A DNA stretch of 64,000 bases from Selaginella moellendorffii (lineage: Eukaryota > Streptophyta > Lycopodiopsida > Selaginellales > Selaginellaceae): NCBI RefSeq assembly GCF_000143415.4, contig NW_003314301.1, positions 1,486,314 through 1,550,313 on the forward strand, read 5' to 3'. A program made the translations under genes and the position numbers. The notes beneath the pieces are model-generated. The model was given only the letters and a program-made list of their open reading frames with translations. It searched no databases and had not been told where the DNA came from. The first letter of the stretch is position 1. Each line of letters begins with the position of its first letter. Positions 1 through 12,300 of the stretch are shown here, in pieces.

Positions 1-2477
1 ATATATTGTGGCACTGTGACAATGTCCAGTCCAATGAGGCAGACCACCCTGGAGTAAACAAGTTGATATCCTTTACAAGGAGCTTCTTAGCCAGCTACTA
101 GACCTTGTTCCCGTCTCGACACAACTCATTTGTGTGGGTCTGTATCGCATGCATGGCCAACTAGCACGCTCTTCCCCCATCAACCAGATTGGGTCATAAA
201 TCTTGTTCACGCTACTTAACAGCCTTGCTCTCAAGCTTCGATTGTCCTTGTATGATCTAGCTATAAAGTTTGCTGCAAAGGCCCAAAGAATCAACAGTCT
301 CATTTGCATAGAGCAGCAGGAATTTGTCAGCAGCCCATGGCTGTCGTAGAATGTTCCCATATGCCTTTACATCTTTATTAACATGCAGAGGTATATTGAC
401 AAGAGATTTGGTGTGCCTTCATCTCTGAGACAATTCCTTCTAGACTAGATCCATGCTTGGCAACCCCTAGAGGATCTGTTGAACTTTAAGAGGGTGCTAG
501 CCAGAAGCACAATAACATCTGACTCATCCCAACTTTCCAGAATGGCTACAAACTGCTTGGTGCAATGAGAAAAGCCCATGCTCAGGCAGGATACATACAA
601 GACGTGCATGCCTACATGCCAAAGCTCACACACAAGTCAAGACTTGCACCTAAATCAAAGGTGCCAAAAGAATGTATTTCATTTCCCATATCTCAAGCAT
701 GTCACCCCCAGCTGTAATAAATCTTCCACACAGTCCATCGTTGTCAACTGTGATGATCCTTTTCCTCCCAAAGGCCATTCTTGTTTTCCAAGAGATGGAA
801 TAACAAGTTTTTCAAGCAAGCAGCTTTACACTGGCTGCTCTCCTTCAGGGATTCTAGGATAAGCATGTTCAACACAATTAACTAGAGTTTCTGTGTTCTA
901 CTGGAGGAAATGTTCTGACCAAGAACAATCTATTTGTTGCTACAGCATTTATGAAATGCTTTGAATGACACCATACTGGATTAATAAGTAGAAATAACAC
1001 TACTAGCATGTGCACGTTTTAGGCATGGTCCTAGTAGCAGCTGTCAACCATGCCAAAGAGCTGATGGTTCGATTGCAAGCTGTTTCATGTATGGTGGAAT
1101 TTTGAGATCTACTAGACTCAAGGGAATATTTTGTTCATAATGTCCTTATGTCCGAAAGCCAGCATATGACACTCTCTTGTGCTGAATCTATTGCAACCAT
1201 TGTCACTCCACTCTGTGGCAAGCAAGGAGCGGATATTGGGGGATGGTGTTCCTCTTATTTTGGGCCATCTTAAGGATGCTAAGGTGCACTATAGGACTCC
1301 TACTAATATTGAATCAAATAAAATATATAAACTGTGGAGATATTTAATCATATTATAAGTTTTTAATTCTAAATTCACCAAGTACTGAAATCATGTCAAC
1401 AAGAAAGACCAGATTTATATCAGTTTTTCAATATATTATATTTATTTAATTTAATTTTTCAGAAAGAAAATCCATTAAGGATTCAGAAAGAAATTTCAAT
1501 ATTTGGAAGTAGGCAAACACTTGCAACTTGCTATGCAGCAGTTCTCCTAAAACTCTAAAGCACTACTTGCATTTACTTGTGTTGAGTTAAACTCAACTCA
1601 ACTTTGGACAAAACAAAAGGAAAATATCCTCACCAAGAACATTGCTATAATAAAAACTAGACTCCAGATCGTAGTGACACTAGATTCAATAGGTAGCCTA
1701 TAGGAAAACCAGGAGAAGAAAGGAGAGAAACAAAAGCCTACCTTGCTTATTCTTCAATTTAAGAACACAAAGCTACTGTGCTCTTGCCATTAGGTTGACA
1801 CTCGTTAATCTTAGAAGTCGCTAGAGAATATTGCCATTCTAGTACTTACTCAAAAGGGGAAAGAAAGAAACAACTTAAGTAGTGGGAAGAACACAAAAGC
1901 ACTGCTCCAAAAAGAAAAGAAAAGAACTCCTTGATTCGGTGTTCCAAATCTTTAATCAATGGTAGCTCCCCCTCCCTGTTAAAGCTGTCCTTGTGGATCT
2001 TGGAAACCTTCTTTACGACTTCACGACATTATCCTTGTGTCGTAGCGCCCAGCTTATGCAATGGGATGACAATCCAGCAAAACTCACACCCTTTGTTCCC
2101 TTGGCTCACCCAGTACTGCGTGCACAAGATCTAGTCGAGAATCAAGCAGTCAAGCAGCCTGAGAAATTAGGGTTTAGGTGCCTTAAAATGGCACCATTTA
2201 GGTGATCTGATGTTCTAGTCTTTCGTCGATCGTTTCGAGATTGCCATGGGTTGATTGTCATGGAGGAGAGTTTTTTCTCCTAGATAAGGCAAGAGATTGC
2301 AGAGAAGAGGAATCACAAGCTTGCTTGTCTATGACAAGAAAAACAGGATTTCTAGAAGAAGCCAACCTCGCTCGAGGCCGAGAAGAAAGAGCTCAAAAAA
2401 AGGCTAGAGATGAGTTTTTCTCTCGGACCTGGGCCAAAATCCAAGCACGATGGTGGAAAACTACAAAGGAAAACTAA
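1..2477. other. Intergenic, no supportable gene
   Basis: No open frame here has recognisable protein features. Several short frames (up to about 95 codons) overlap on both strands and look random. Composition shifts to AT-rich near 1300-1480. Possible coding-like text around 2230-2470 runs into the palindrome and may be the degraded flank of the same repeat. Confidence 0.6.
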
Positions 2478-3420
2478 TCTTGAGATGGTTACAATTCCAC
2501 CATCTGTTGTGCAAGGGCACATCACTCTTCACAAACCACCTGTGCAGCAGGAGGAGCCCACTGAGCAACACCAGCCTCAACAGCAGCTTGCTGTGCCATA
2601 GCAGTTTGCAGAGTAGCAACAGCCTCCACCACTGCAGCCTGTTGAGCAGCACCAACTTTCACTGCCACAGCTTGCTGAGCAGCAATAGCTTGCCAAGGAG
2701 CCATCTCCATCACAGCAGTTTGTCAAGGAGCAAATATTTCTACAACAACCAGCAAAGCTACATTAGCCAGATGAGGAGCAGCCACCTTTGCCACAGCAGC
2801 CACCCAAGCTACAGCAGCTTGCTGAGCCACACCACAATCTGCAGTAACAATTGGCACCACCACAATCTGAGCACTGACGACATGCAGCCATCTGATTCAG
2901 CAATGCATTACCAATTTCTTCACAAACGCATGAACACCAAACATGAATCACTATGATAAATATGCCACCAACAATGTTCCAATCGAAGTAGAGGAGCAGC
3001 TGTAATCGAAAGTGTACCATACCATGCCTACAAACTTTTTGGAGCAGTACCATAACTCTAATATGGCGGTGCACATGTGGGACGGCATGGAGAGCTTCTT
3101 TTGCAACATTTTTGCACGACCAAATGAAAAGAAGTTGGTGAGCATGGCTCAAGAACTCGATCAGGTAAAGGGAATCTTTTGCACTATGCAGACTCACGAA
3201 CTCCCAACACCAAACACCTGCTAAGAATCTTTTGAGTTAGCGTAGTAGTACCAACTCAATAATGCTCGCCTCACCAAAGAAAACATAGAGTTCAAGGCTT
3301 GGCTTCAAGTGCTTAAGATTGCCATTAATAACTACACTCACGACGAGCTTGAGAACTACAAAGAAGAATTAGAGGCTAACAATACAACTGCCACTACCAC
3401 CATAATGGAAGCTTGAGTCA
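2478..3420 (+). pseudogene. Decayed Gln-rich gene, 3' half (left palindrome arm)
   Basis: The plus strand reads a Gln/Pro/His-rich segment followed near 3012-3224 by a more normal segment (contains WDGMESFF and MAQELDQVKGIF) and a probable coiled coil near 3270-3410. It is interrupted by stops, several of them TAG where the surrounding Gln-rich text predicts CAG. No family is recognised. The 5' half seen in the right-hand copy is absent here, so this copy is truncated as well as broken. Confidence 0.5.
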
Positions 3421-4571
3421 CAAGAGCTACCCAACTCTAGTCGTCAGAGAGTAGAGAGGTACATGCATTTTGCATTGTAATTTTTGCAAAGGCACTTCTT
3501 AAGTTAGGAATTTAGACCAAGAGAAATCCTAATCTCAATTTCTAACTTAGGAAATGCCTTTGCAAAAATCACGATGCAAAATGCATATACCTTTATTCTC
3601 TGACGACTAAAGTTGAGCAGCTCCTGCGGCTCAAGCTTCTATTATGGTGGTAGTGGCAGTTATGTTGTTAGCCTCTAGTTCTTCCTCGTAGTCCTTGAGC
3701 TCGTTGCAAGTGTAGTTCTTAATGACAATCTCAAGCACTTGAACCTGGGTCTTGAGCTCCATGTTTTCTTTGGTGAGGCAAGCATTATCAAGTTGGTACT
3801 GCTACGCTAACTCGAAAGATTCTTGGCAGGTATTTAGTGTTGGGAGTCCATGAGTCTACATAGTGCGAAGGATTCCCTTTACTTAATTGAGTTCTTGAGC
3901 CATGCTGGCCAACTTCCCCTTGTGTGGTCATGCAAAAACATTGCGAAAGAAGCTCTCCATGCCATCCTGCATGTGCACTACAATATTAGAGTTATGGTAC
4001 TGCTCCAAAAAGTTTGTAGGCATGGTATGGTACACTTTCAGTTGCAGCTACTCCTCTGCTTCGATTGAAATGTTGTTGATGACATATTTATCATAGTGAT
4101 TCGTGCTTGGTGCTTGATGCTCATGCGCTTGTAAGGAAACTAGTAATGCATTGCTGAATGAAGCAGCTACATGTTGTTGGTGCTGATGTCTAGCACAAAT
4201 GTTTGTATGTGCTCAGACTGTGGTGGTGCCAGTTGCTGCAAGCTGCTGTAGCTTGGTTGGCTGCTGTGGCAAAGCTAGCTGCTCCTTAGCAGGCTGATGT
4301 AGCTCTACTAGTTGCTGCAATAGAACAGCTGCTCCTCAGCAAGCTGCTGTGGTGGAGATAGCTGCTCGGCAAGCTATGGCAGCGAAGGTTGGTGCTGCTC
4401 AATGGGCTACAGTAGTGGAGGCTGCTACTACTTTGCAAACTGCTGTGGCACGGCAGGCTGCTATTGAGGCTGGTGTTGCTCAAGAGGCTGCTCCTACTGC
4501 ACAGGTGGTTCGTGAAGAGCAATGTGCCCTTGCACAATGGATGGTGGAATAGTAACCGTCTCAGGATTTTC
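2478..4571. repeat. Long imperfect palindrome (inverted repeat)
   Basis: Left arm about 2478-3516 and right arm about 3533-4571 are reverse complements of each other with scattered mismatches; the loop is only about 16 nt (3517-3532). The clearest proof is that the frame read on the minus strand at 3197-2763 and the frame read on the plus strand at 3850-4068 both begin MSLHSAKDSLYLIEFLSHA and stay alike for about 70 residues. Each arm carries the 3' half of the same decayed gene, so the copies lie tail to tail. Divergence looks like 10-15 percent by eye, so the duplication is not very recent or is not being homogenised. A transcript across it would fold into a hairpin of about 1 kb. Confidence 0.9.
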
Positions 4572-5778
4572 AAGAATATCCTGTGTCGGCTGAAAGTGAT
4601 CGTCCACTGGAATTGTTGTCGTTGGAGATGGAGGTGGCGTTGGTTCGTGCAGTGGCGATGGTGGCAAATCCAGCTGTGGTGAGCTTGGAGGTTGCAAGCT
4701 CTTCATTGATGGCTGTGTAGGTGCCAAACTCTGCTGCTGTTTTGTTTTGGAGCTGGAGGTTCTTGTTGGTTGTTGTCGTGTTGGCACCTTGTGCTGGACT
4801 GCTTGCACATCACTGTCGTCACTATCAACCTGTGGAGTTCTAATGTTTCTTCAGCCTTGTCCATGTGTCTTTCTTTGTGGAGTTGCTGTTGCCTTTCACT
4901 GGACTTTTTTCTTCTTGGTTGTTCATCAAGTTGTTTTCAGCTTGGCACTTTGAACTTTCTACGGCTGCGTGCTGCAGAGGCAAAGGTGGTGGATTGTAGA
5001 TCACCATGGCTCGACTCCTATGTGTGATGATGGCTCAGACATACGGTAGTATCAACGTCCTCACACATCTCCCTGCATTGAGATCTACTGTCACCTTCTT
5101 AACTTCCTTGTGAAACTTCAGGATCACATATCCTGCTAAATCCACTTTCTTCCCAGCTTGAAGATCCTCGTAGATGAAGGCCACAGATCTGCTCACTGTC
5201 GTTGCAGTCTTCTGGAACTCTAGGTTGAGAACAAAGAACTTGAAAATCTTGTAGAGCTCATCCTTGATGTTGGAGAATTGCAAACTAAGTGCCAAGTTGT
5301 TGCTCCCAAAATCTTTCATGATGTCGTGATTTAAAGCCCATGTGCGTGGAGTAGAGACTTGCTCGCCTTCAGCTGGGAGACATAGAGCTGCTACCAACTC
5401 CGAATGTTCAAGTTCAACCTAGCCAGTGGTGAGATCCATCAAGTGAGCCCTTTCGTTGCTCACTTGATTCATGAGATATCCCACCATTCGTTCTGCAAAG
5501 TCGAAGAGGCCATGATTGTGAGTCCAACGCTTGACATCGGCATCGAATTGCCACTCGAGATTTTGAGGATAACAGTATCTGTCTTGGGTTCGCATTATGT
5601 CAACTCTTCGGCTCTGTTGAGAATGCACTTGCACTTTCTTCTTATCTCTCTCGACCAGTGTGTTTCTTAGAATCTGATGCACTCGTTTGAGATGGGTGAG
5701 AGCACCTAGCTGATGATCACTCTCTAGCGCACTTCTGATCTCAAATTTGCTTGCCACTCTCCTCTCGCTATCAGCCAT
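3600..5778 (-). pseudogene. Decayed gene of unknown function, longer copy (right palindrome arm plus 5' half)
   Basis: Reading on the minus strand begins at an ATG at 5778 (MADSERRVASKFE...). It runs 119 codons to a TAG at 5419-5421, then continues in the same frame to 5035, giving about 248 codons with a single internal stop. A second frame (4808-4494) is Gln/Pro/Ser-rich (for example PPSPLHEPTPPPSP) and leads into the palindrome arm. The in-frame continuation across the TAG argues for one former gene. It could instead be a spliced gene, since short introns are usual in this window, but no clean joins were found. It is not matched to a known family; a mobile-element accessory ORF is possible. 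Confidence 0.45.
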
Positions 5779-6728
5779 CAGGGTTAAGGCTAACTCTGTT
5801 TCATTGTTTTCTTTATATGCATTTTCACTTAAGTCTTTTCATGAGTGCCCAGAAAAAAAATAATTGACTTATTGAGAAAAGCATGAGGTCTTCAAATCCA
5901 ACTTTCAGAGGGGCTTGACTAAGAAGAATAAAAAGCCGTTCACAATCCCCTAGGTTATAGTTCATATTGTCACTGTATAAGGAAGCACTTATCTCTCTCC
6001 TTTTTTTCTAGATAACATCAATCGCTGATACATTTGTGAAAACTAACACAGATACTCTAAGAGATGGGAACCTGTTGGCTGGTGCTAGCATTGGCATTAT
6101 GACTTAAGGGTGTTCTGCGCTCCAATCTCGCTCATCTCTTGGTTCAATCGCGCGCGCAAATTCTGGAAGATCGTTTGATCACCATGCCATGCGATTATAG
6201 CAGTTCCAGAGTTTAAAGCAAAAGAAAATTACTTCTCTAGATAGATTATTATTGACGCATTCTCTTGTGGAAGATTTGTTTTTCTCATTCCATAGGAGAA
6301 GTTCCAGGTTTGTGAAGACCTCGGAAAATGTGGTGCTCTGGAGGTGCAGAAAAGCCAAGGGAAATTTGCATAAAAGAGCTCCAACATTCAAGATCGTCTA
6401 GATGCCCACTTTGCGAGCATGATCATTCAGGAGAGCGACTCTTGTGAGGGATGTGGATTCGGAGGATACACTGGCCGGACCTTCAACCGTTTAAAGTCCC
6501 ACGGCTGGAAGAATGAAAATGAATCCTTTGAGTCATATGATAGCTATTGAAATCCTCCCGTCAAGAACTTGCTGGGCTTTTCTTGGATCAAACATTCTCG
6601 GATTCCGCATGCTTGGACGTGCAATGTGGAGCCGGCAATCCCGAGAATAATCTCGCCGCGTTGTTAAGCTCATCAGAACGAATATGGCAATCCCGTTTGA
6701 TTATCGTCCTCTTGATTCCTTCACCCAG
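5779..6728. other. Intergenic, upstream of germin-like gene
   Basis: No gene seen. This is where the missing first exon of the germin-like gene should lie. No signal-peptide-like exon with a following donor site was found between 6060 and 6700. Confidence 0.5.
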
Positions 6729-7209
6729 TGACTTCGTCTCCAGAGTCCTGGGAAACGCCCCGCCTCCGCAGACCTGGAATGCCACTCTACTTTCCTCGGC
6801 AAATTTCCCAGCTCTGAACACCATGGGCCTCTCCTTCGGCAGAGCCGACCTGGGAGTCGGAGCCGTGATCCCGCTGCACTACCACCCCCGAGCATCCGAG
6901 CTCTCCTTCATCATGGAAGGAGTCGTGGAACTTGGGTTTGTCGACTCGAGCAACGTCCTGTTTGCCCAGACCCTCCAGCAGGGAGACGTGATGATCGTTC
7001 CCAAAGGCATGCTTCACTACCTATACAATCCTGGCACCAGCAGAGCCACCGTGCTGGCTTCCTTCGGCAGCCAGAGTCCCGGTATCTTCCCCGCTGGCCT
7101 CGGTGTCTTTGGCTCTGGGATTCGAGACGAAGTTATCGCGGCCTCCCTCGGGGGACTGGACCACGCCACGGTTGAAGCGCTGAAAGCTAAGTTCAAGCCT
7201 CGGTCTTGA
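6729..7209 (+). CDS. Germin-like protein (cupin), 5' end unresolved
   Basis: A single cupin barrel of the germin family, an extracellular Mn-binding protein class often with oxalate oxidase or superoxide dismutase activity. All four metal ligands are visible: the HYH pair and Glu in LHYHPRASE, and the last His in PKGMLHYLYNPG. The typical PALNTMG and GDVMIVP strands are also present. The frame stays open upstream to about 6547 but contains no ATG. A good splice acceptor (pyrimidine tract, then CAG) ends at 6728, just before the conserved part begins. The usual N-terminal signal peptide and disulphide Cys pair are not found. It is either a gene with a distant first exon or a 5'-truncated copy. 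It converges on the DNAJC21 gene, with 145 bp between stop codons. Confidence 0.75.
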
Positions 7210-7354
7210 TATGTATAAGAGTCGTTCGCTTGGTGATTGATTCAAATAAGCAATCCTTCACTACAAAATTAGTTCGTCCATGGGAGAACATCAATCGTAC
7301 CTATCTTTCCTCATTTTTACTTCTTCGCTCGTGTCTGCTTCATTCCCGCGATGT

Positions 7355-9015
7355 TTACTTTTGTTTAAGAGCGAAGTGTTTTGAGGATTCCACATGCTTG
7401 AACAGCAGATTCCTGCAAAACAATAAGAAATAAGCAAATCATCACTTTGAAAAGCAAGGATTAAAAAAAGTTAAGCTATATACCTGGAATCGAAGTCTCT
7501 GCCACAAACTTCGCAGGTACTCGAGGGGACTGCTGCTGCTGCCTTGCTCTTCCCGGACTTCCTCACCTCCTTCTGTTCTACTGGTTTCTTTCCTTTCTCC
7601 TTTCTCCTGTTCTTTTTCTTGGTCGACTTTGCTTCCTCTTGAGTTTCTCCGGTGTTGAGCTCCTCCATGAGATTTGCCACGTCTTCTTCTTCCGCATTAG
7701 CCTCGGACTCGGCTTCTTTTCCCGACGTAGCTTTTCTCTTTGACCATTCATCCTTGTCCTCAACTGGCACCTCATCGACCACAATCGAGTCCGATTCATC
7801 AGACTCCATTGCTCGATCCGTGTTACCCCTGTTCCGGTGTGAATTCAGCATCGCCTCGAGTATGCTCGACTCTTCGTCATCGTCGGCATTGCTCTCGCTG
7901 CTCGTGTCTGCTCCAGGACTTTGAGGTGGCGTCTCGGCTTCGATAACTTCCACAACCTTCGGTTCTGGAACCACGGGCTCGTCATGGTCCTCTTCTTCAT
8001 CGACCGACTGAGCCTTGGCACGGACCTTCTCATCCTCCTCCAGCAGCGTCTCCTTCAAAGCCGACGCCCTCTCGATATGCTTCTTCGACTTCTCGTGGTT
8101 GTGCCACTGCTTCTCCGACTTAAAGTTCTTCTCGCACAGGATACAATAAAACTCCTGCCGCTCCCCACCCCGGCCCGCCTTCTGGTTCTCCTCCCACACG
8201 GAGTAATCCTCCTCCACCTTAGACCACTCTTGCTCCTCGTAGCTCTCCACTTTCTTCAACTTCTCCACCTCTTGCTGCTGGCGCCGGAGCTTCTTCTCCT
8301 TCTCCTTCTCCTCCGCCAATCTAAGCGCCTCAAGCTTCCACTCCATCACCCTCTTGTCCCTCTTCTTCACAAACGCAGCCAGCTGCCTCACCGCATCGTT
8401 AAACTCCCGCTGCTCCCTCTTCCGGATCTTCCTGTTCTCCTCCTCCATCAACCTTCTAACTTTCCTGTTTGGAGCCTCGGAGACGTCATACTCGTCGCAC
8501 CAAGCGTAGTCCTTCACCGTCTTAAACCCCGACCAAAAACTATAGAAGGCCGAGACTTCGCTATGGCTGCTAGTCGGTCCACCAAAAGGAGGAGCTTCCC
8601 TCACACTGCCGGATCCAAACTTGCGATCAAACACCTGCTCCTGGACGGAAATCTTCCCAAACACTTCGCTGTAGACCGCATAGAATCCATTCCGGGAGTC
8701 GCCATAGCCGGAGAAGGCCGAGGGCGAGAAATACGACCAGAGGTTGAATTCAAACTCGGAGAGCTCATCGCCGCTAGACAGGATCTCCGACCTGTGAGAA
8801 TCGTACCATTTGCGCTCCAGCGGATCGCCGAGAACCTCCCACGCGCTGGAAATCGCCTGGAATCGCTCCGTCGCCTCGCCAGCTGAAATCCCGCTCTGCT
8901 GGATCTTGTCCGGGTGCCATCGCAGCGCCTCGCGGCGGTACGCTGACCGGATCTCCTCGGCGCTCGCGCTGCGCTCCACGCCCAGCACCTCGTAGAGGCA
9001 CTGCTTGCGCTCCAT
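7355..9015 (-). CDS. DNAJC21/JJJ1-type J-domain zinc-finger protein
   Basis: Two exons, 9015-7484 and 7412-7355, joined across a 71-bp GT-AG intron; 529 residues. The N-terminus is a J domain with HPD at residues 34-36, which stimulates Hsp70 ATPase. A Lys/Glu-rich coiled coil follows, then a C2H2 finger (FYCILCEKNF...HNHEKSKKH). After an acidic and basic low-complexity stretch comes a second C-terminal C2H2 finger (CEVCGRDFDSRNLLFKH), completed only by exon 2. This order is that of yeast Jjj1 and human DNAJC21, which act on cytoplasmic pre-60S particles to recycle export factors. The function is carried over from those families. The ATG at 9015 starts directly at the J domain. A telomere-like repeat lies 14-31 bp upstream. 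Confidence 0.92.
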
Positions 9016-9028
9016 GGGCGCGGGCTAG

Positions 9029-9046
9029 AACCCTAACCCTAAACCC
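9029..9046 (-). promoter_or_regulatory. Telo-box array in DNAJC21 5' leader
   Basis: The plus strand reads AACCCTAACCCTAAACCC, so the sense strand carries two and a half TTAGGGT units, 14-31 bp before the ATG. Telo-boxes of this sequence are known in promoters of plant ribosome and translation genes, which fits a ribosome-biogenesis chaperone. Confidence 0.75.
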
Positions 9047-9333
9047 AGAGCTAAAAACTAGCCCTACTTTTAGCCCTTCCTTTAAAATCTTTAACCCTTT
9101 AAAACACTTAAAATTTGCTCGATCCAACGGCCAGGAAGAGAGCCCAGGAGAAACAGAGGAACTCTCTTTTACTGGCAGTGGTAGCCTCACTTTTAGCCTT
9201 CCAGGAATTGGAGAAGCTGGAGAAAAAACACCATGGAACGAACCATCAGATGAGAGAAAGAAAAAAAAATCCATCTCAATGAAGGAGACGAGAAGAAAAA
9301 AGAAAGAAAAAGAGAGAAGCGGAAGAGCTCGGC

Positions 9334-12300
9334 TCAGTCCCCAAGATGCTTACGCTCATCCTGAGGAGGACTAGACATACCTTTCGGCGTCTCGGGATTC
9401 TCTCCCGCATCTCCGGATGCTTCACGCGTCTCCAGATCTTCTCTGGAGATATCCTCGGCCTCTAGCAGAGTTTTGCCGCTGTCTTCCGCTTCATCCCTGT
9501 GCTCGTGAGCGGTGACTTCTTTAACACCGGATTGTTCGTCTCTAGCTTTCAGTTGTATCCTGTTCTCGCGAGGCTCCACCGTCGACACTTTCGCTTCCAA
9601 GTCTTCCACAAGTTCCAAAGCCTCGTCTCTAGCTTCCAGTTTCTCGCGAGGCTCCATCGGCGACTCTTTCGCTTCCAAGTCTACCACAGGTTCCAAAGCC
9701 TCGGCCAGTTCTATCCTGTTCTCGCGAGGCTCCACCGTTGACTCTTTCGCTTCCAAGTCTTCCACAGCTTCGTCTCTAGCTTCCAGTTCTATCCTGTTCT
9801 CGCGAGGCTCCACGGTCGACTCTTTCGCTTCCAAAGCCTCGTCGCCAGCTTCCAGTTCTATCCTGTTCTCGCGAGGCTCCACAGTCGACTCTTTAGCTTC
9901 CAAGTCTTCCACAGGCTCCAAAGCCTGGTCTCTAGCTTCTAGTTCTAGCCTCGCGATCACTTCTGTCGCTTCGACTTCACATTTCCTGTGTTCCAGAGAC
10001 TCCAGAACTCCGTCGAGTTGGCAAGAATTGGTTCTACCTTCCAATTGCTCCACGGCTTCCAGTGGCGTCATATCTTTTCCTTCTGTCCAGTCATCCTCGG
10101 CTTTTGCTAAAGTTTCTTCCACCTCAGAGACCACGCCTGTAGCTTCTTGTTCGATTTGTCGACGCAAGTTCTCCTCCTCGTGCGCTTCGGAAACTTTCTG
10201 TAAAGTCTCGGCATCTTCCCCCACGTCGCCCTGTACTCCATCTTCATCTCCGTCGCTGCCACTGCTCGTTATGACGTTATAGTCGAGATGACGATCGTCT
10301 GAGCCTGGATTGTCCCTTCCTCTTTCCTCTATGTTAGTTACGTTCTTCCTGTCGTCCGCTACCTCTAGGCCTATAACTATATCGTTTGTCTTCTTCTCCC
10401 AAGAAAAATCCCCACCACCATTAATATCTGTCACCACCTTTAACGCTTCACCAGCTTCTTGTGATGCGGCAGTCTCTCCTCGAGTGTGTCTACCGTCTAC
10501 CACACTCGGGTCGTCTCCTGTGCCATATTCTACACCACTTTCCTCTCGCTTCGCGGTTTCTGAAAAATCGTGGCTTGGATGGGCCTCTTCTTCGGATTGT
10601 AATAGAGAAACACATTCGAGCGGAAGTAAAAACGATCCCACCAGGGACTTCCGCAATCGATTTTCCTCTTCGGGTTTCCTGTAAAGCTTGAGAGCGTCCT
10701 GAAATGGTTGGCTCCATCAGTTTGAAAGGGCAGATATCCTGGTAGAGCGTACCATACCTCAAACGGACTTGAGAGAAAAGGAGGCTCGGATAAACCATGG
10801 CCATCAACTTCTCGGAGCAAATCCTCTCCTTCGGGATCAGCCTGAAAACATCAAAAGCTTTAACAAAAAGAACAATTTAGTGTCAATAAACCGCACTCTT
10901 ACCTCTAAAACAAAATCATCGTCCAAGTCTGAGGCCATAGCAGGTTCATCAGCTTCTAGCTCCACATCTGGAGCTTCAATTTTCTCGTCCGTCATAAACT
11001 TCAAGTACTCCTCGTAAGCTTCAGGCCCCGCGAGCTCCTTCGAGACGCTCAGTCTGGACATAAGTTGCCTCATATCTTCGGTGAATCTTGCGTCTTTCAA
11101 GGAAAAGTTCTTGCCACCAGTTGGCTCTTCATACTTGTTTTCCGGAGATGCCTGCAAAGCGTGCTCGTCCAGAGGAGCTTGATCCTTGGGTTCTCGAAAG
11201 TGCTCCATAGTAGCAGCATTGTACCAGGGGTGTGAATATCCATCTTCTCCAACGAAACTTGCCGGATCTCGCATGAATCTACTAGGATGACAATAGATCG
11301 ATCCTCTCGAGCCATAGATCGAAGCTGGAAAATGCTCCAAAAATCCGCCGACACCATAATGGGGTGCAAACGGCGGAAAAAAACCGTTTTTCCAGTTCCA
11401 AGGCTCCTCCGCGCCATCTCTTCTTCGATAGGAACCACCTCGCCTTGAATAATCGTCAGGACGACCCGAGGACGAAGGCCCCCTGCGAGACCTCTCATCT
11501 GAGGAACGCTTGTAGTCCTCGTCTCTGTAATCCCTGTAATGATGAGAACGCTCGTCGCGCTCATACTTGTAGTATCTTTGCCGCCTCCTATAGTCGTCTT
11601 CATTAGAACGATCTCTGCTGCGGCTTCGTTCTCTATAATCTGACTCATGCTTACGCTTGTCCTTTCGCGAACTATAATCATCTCCTGGCGACCTCCGTTC
11701 GCTATCCTTGGTCCTGCTCTCTTCTCTTGACGATACTCTGCTGCGTTCACTCTGAGTGTCCTTGCGTTCTCTCTCGCCATCCCTGTCCTTGCGTTCTCTC
11801 TCGCCATCCCTGTCCTTGCGTTCTCTCTCGCCATCCCTGTCCTTGCGTTCTCTCTCGCCATTCCTGTCCTTGCGTTCTCTCTCGCCATCCCTATCCTTGC
11901 GTTCTCTCTCGCCATCCCTGTCCTTGCGTTCTCTCTCGCCATCGCTCCTCGGCTTCAACTTATCTTTGTCCTGCTTCTCTTCATGTCGCTCTCCACCGTT
12001 TACTCTTCGTTCTTCTTCGTGCGCTCGGTGAGACCTCTCATCCTTGCTGGACTTGACCTCGTGGTTTCGCTCCCTGTTGCTTCTACGTTCTTGATCATCG
12101 TCACGACTTCTGTGTTTGGATTCCTTGTGATGGCCATCCTCTTCCTTGGATGGCCTCGTTTGATCTTCATTGTCCCTGGACTTCTTTCGACTGTCTTTGC
12201 TTTGGTCCGGGTCTGTGTGTTTAACGTCACTGTGGCTTCTCTTAGACCGCTCATCCTTGTGTTCTCGATGCTTTGCACCTCTATCTCTGTCTTTCCGGTC

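Noticed and set aside
7921-8886. 321-codon plus-strand frame opposite the DNAJC21 gene
   Set aside because: It is the complement of a Lys/Glu-rich coding strand, which naturally lacks stops and yields Leu-rich text; no independent features.
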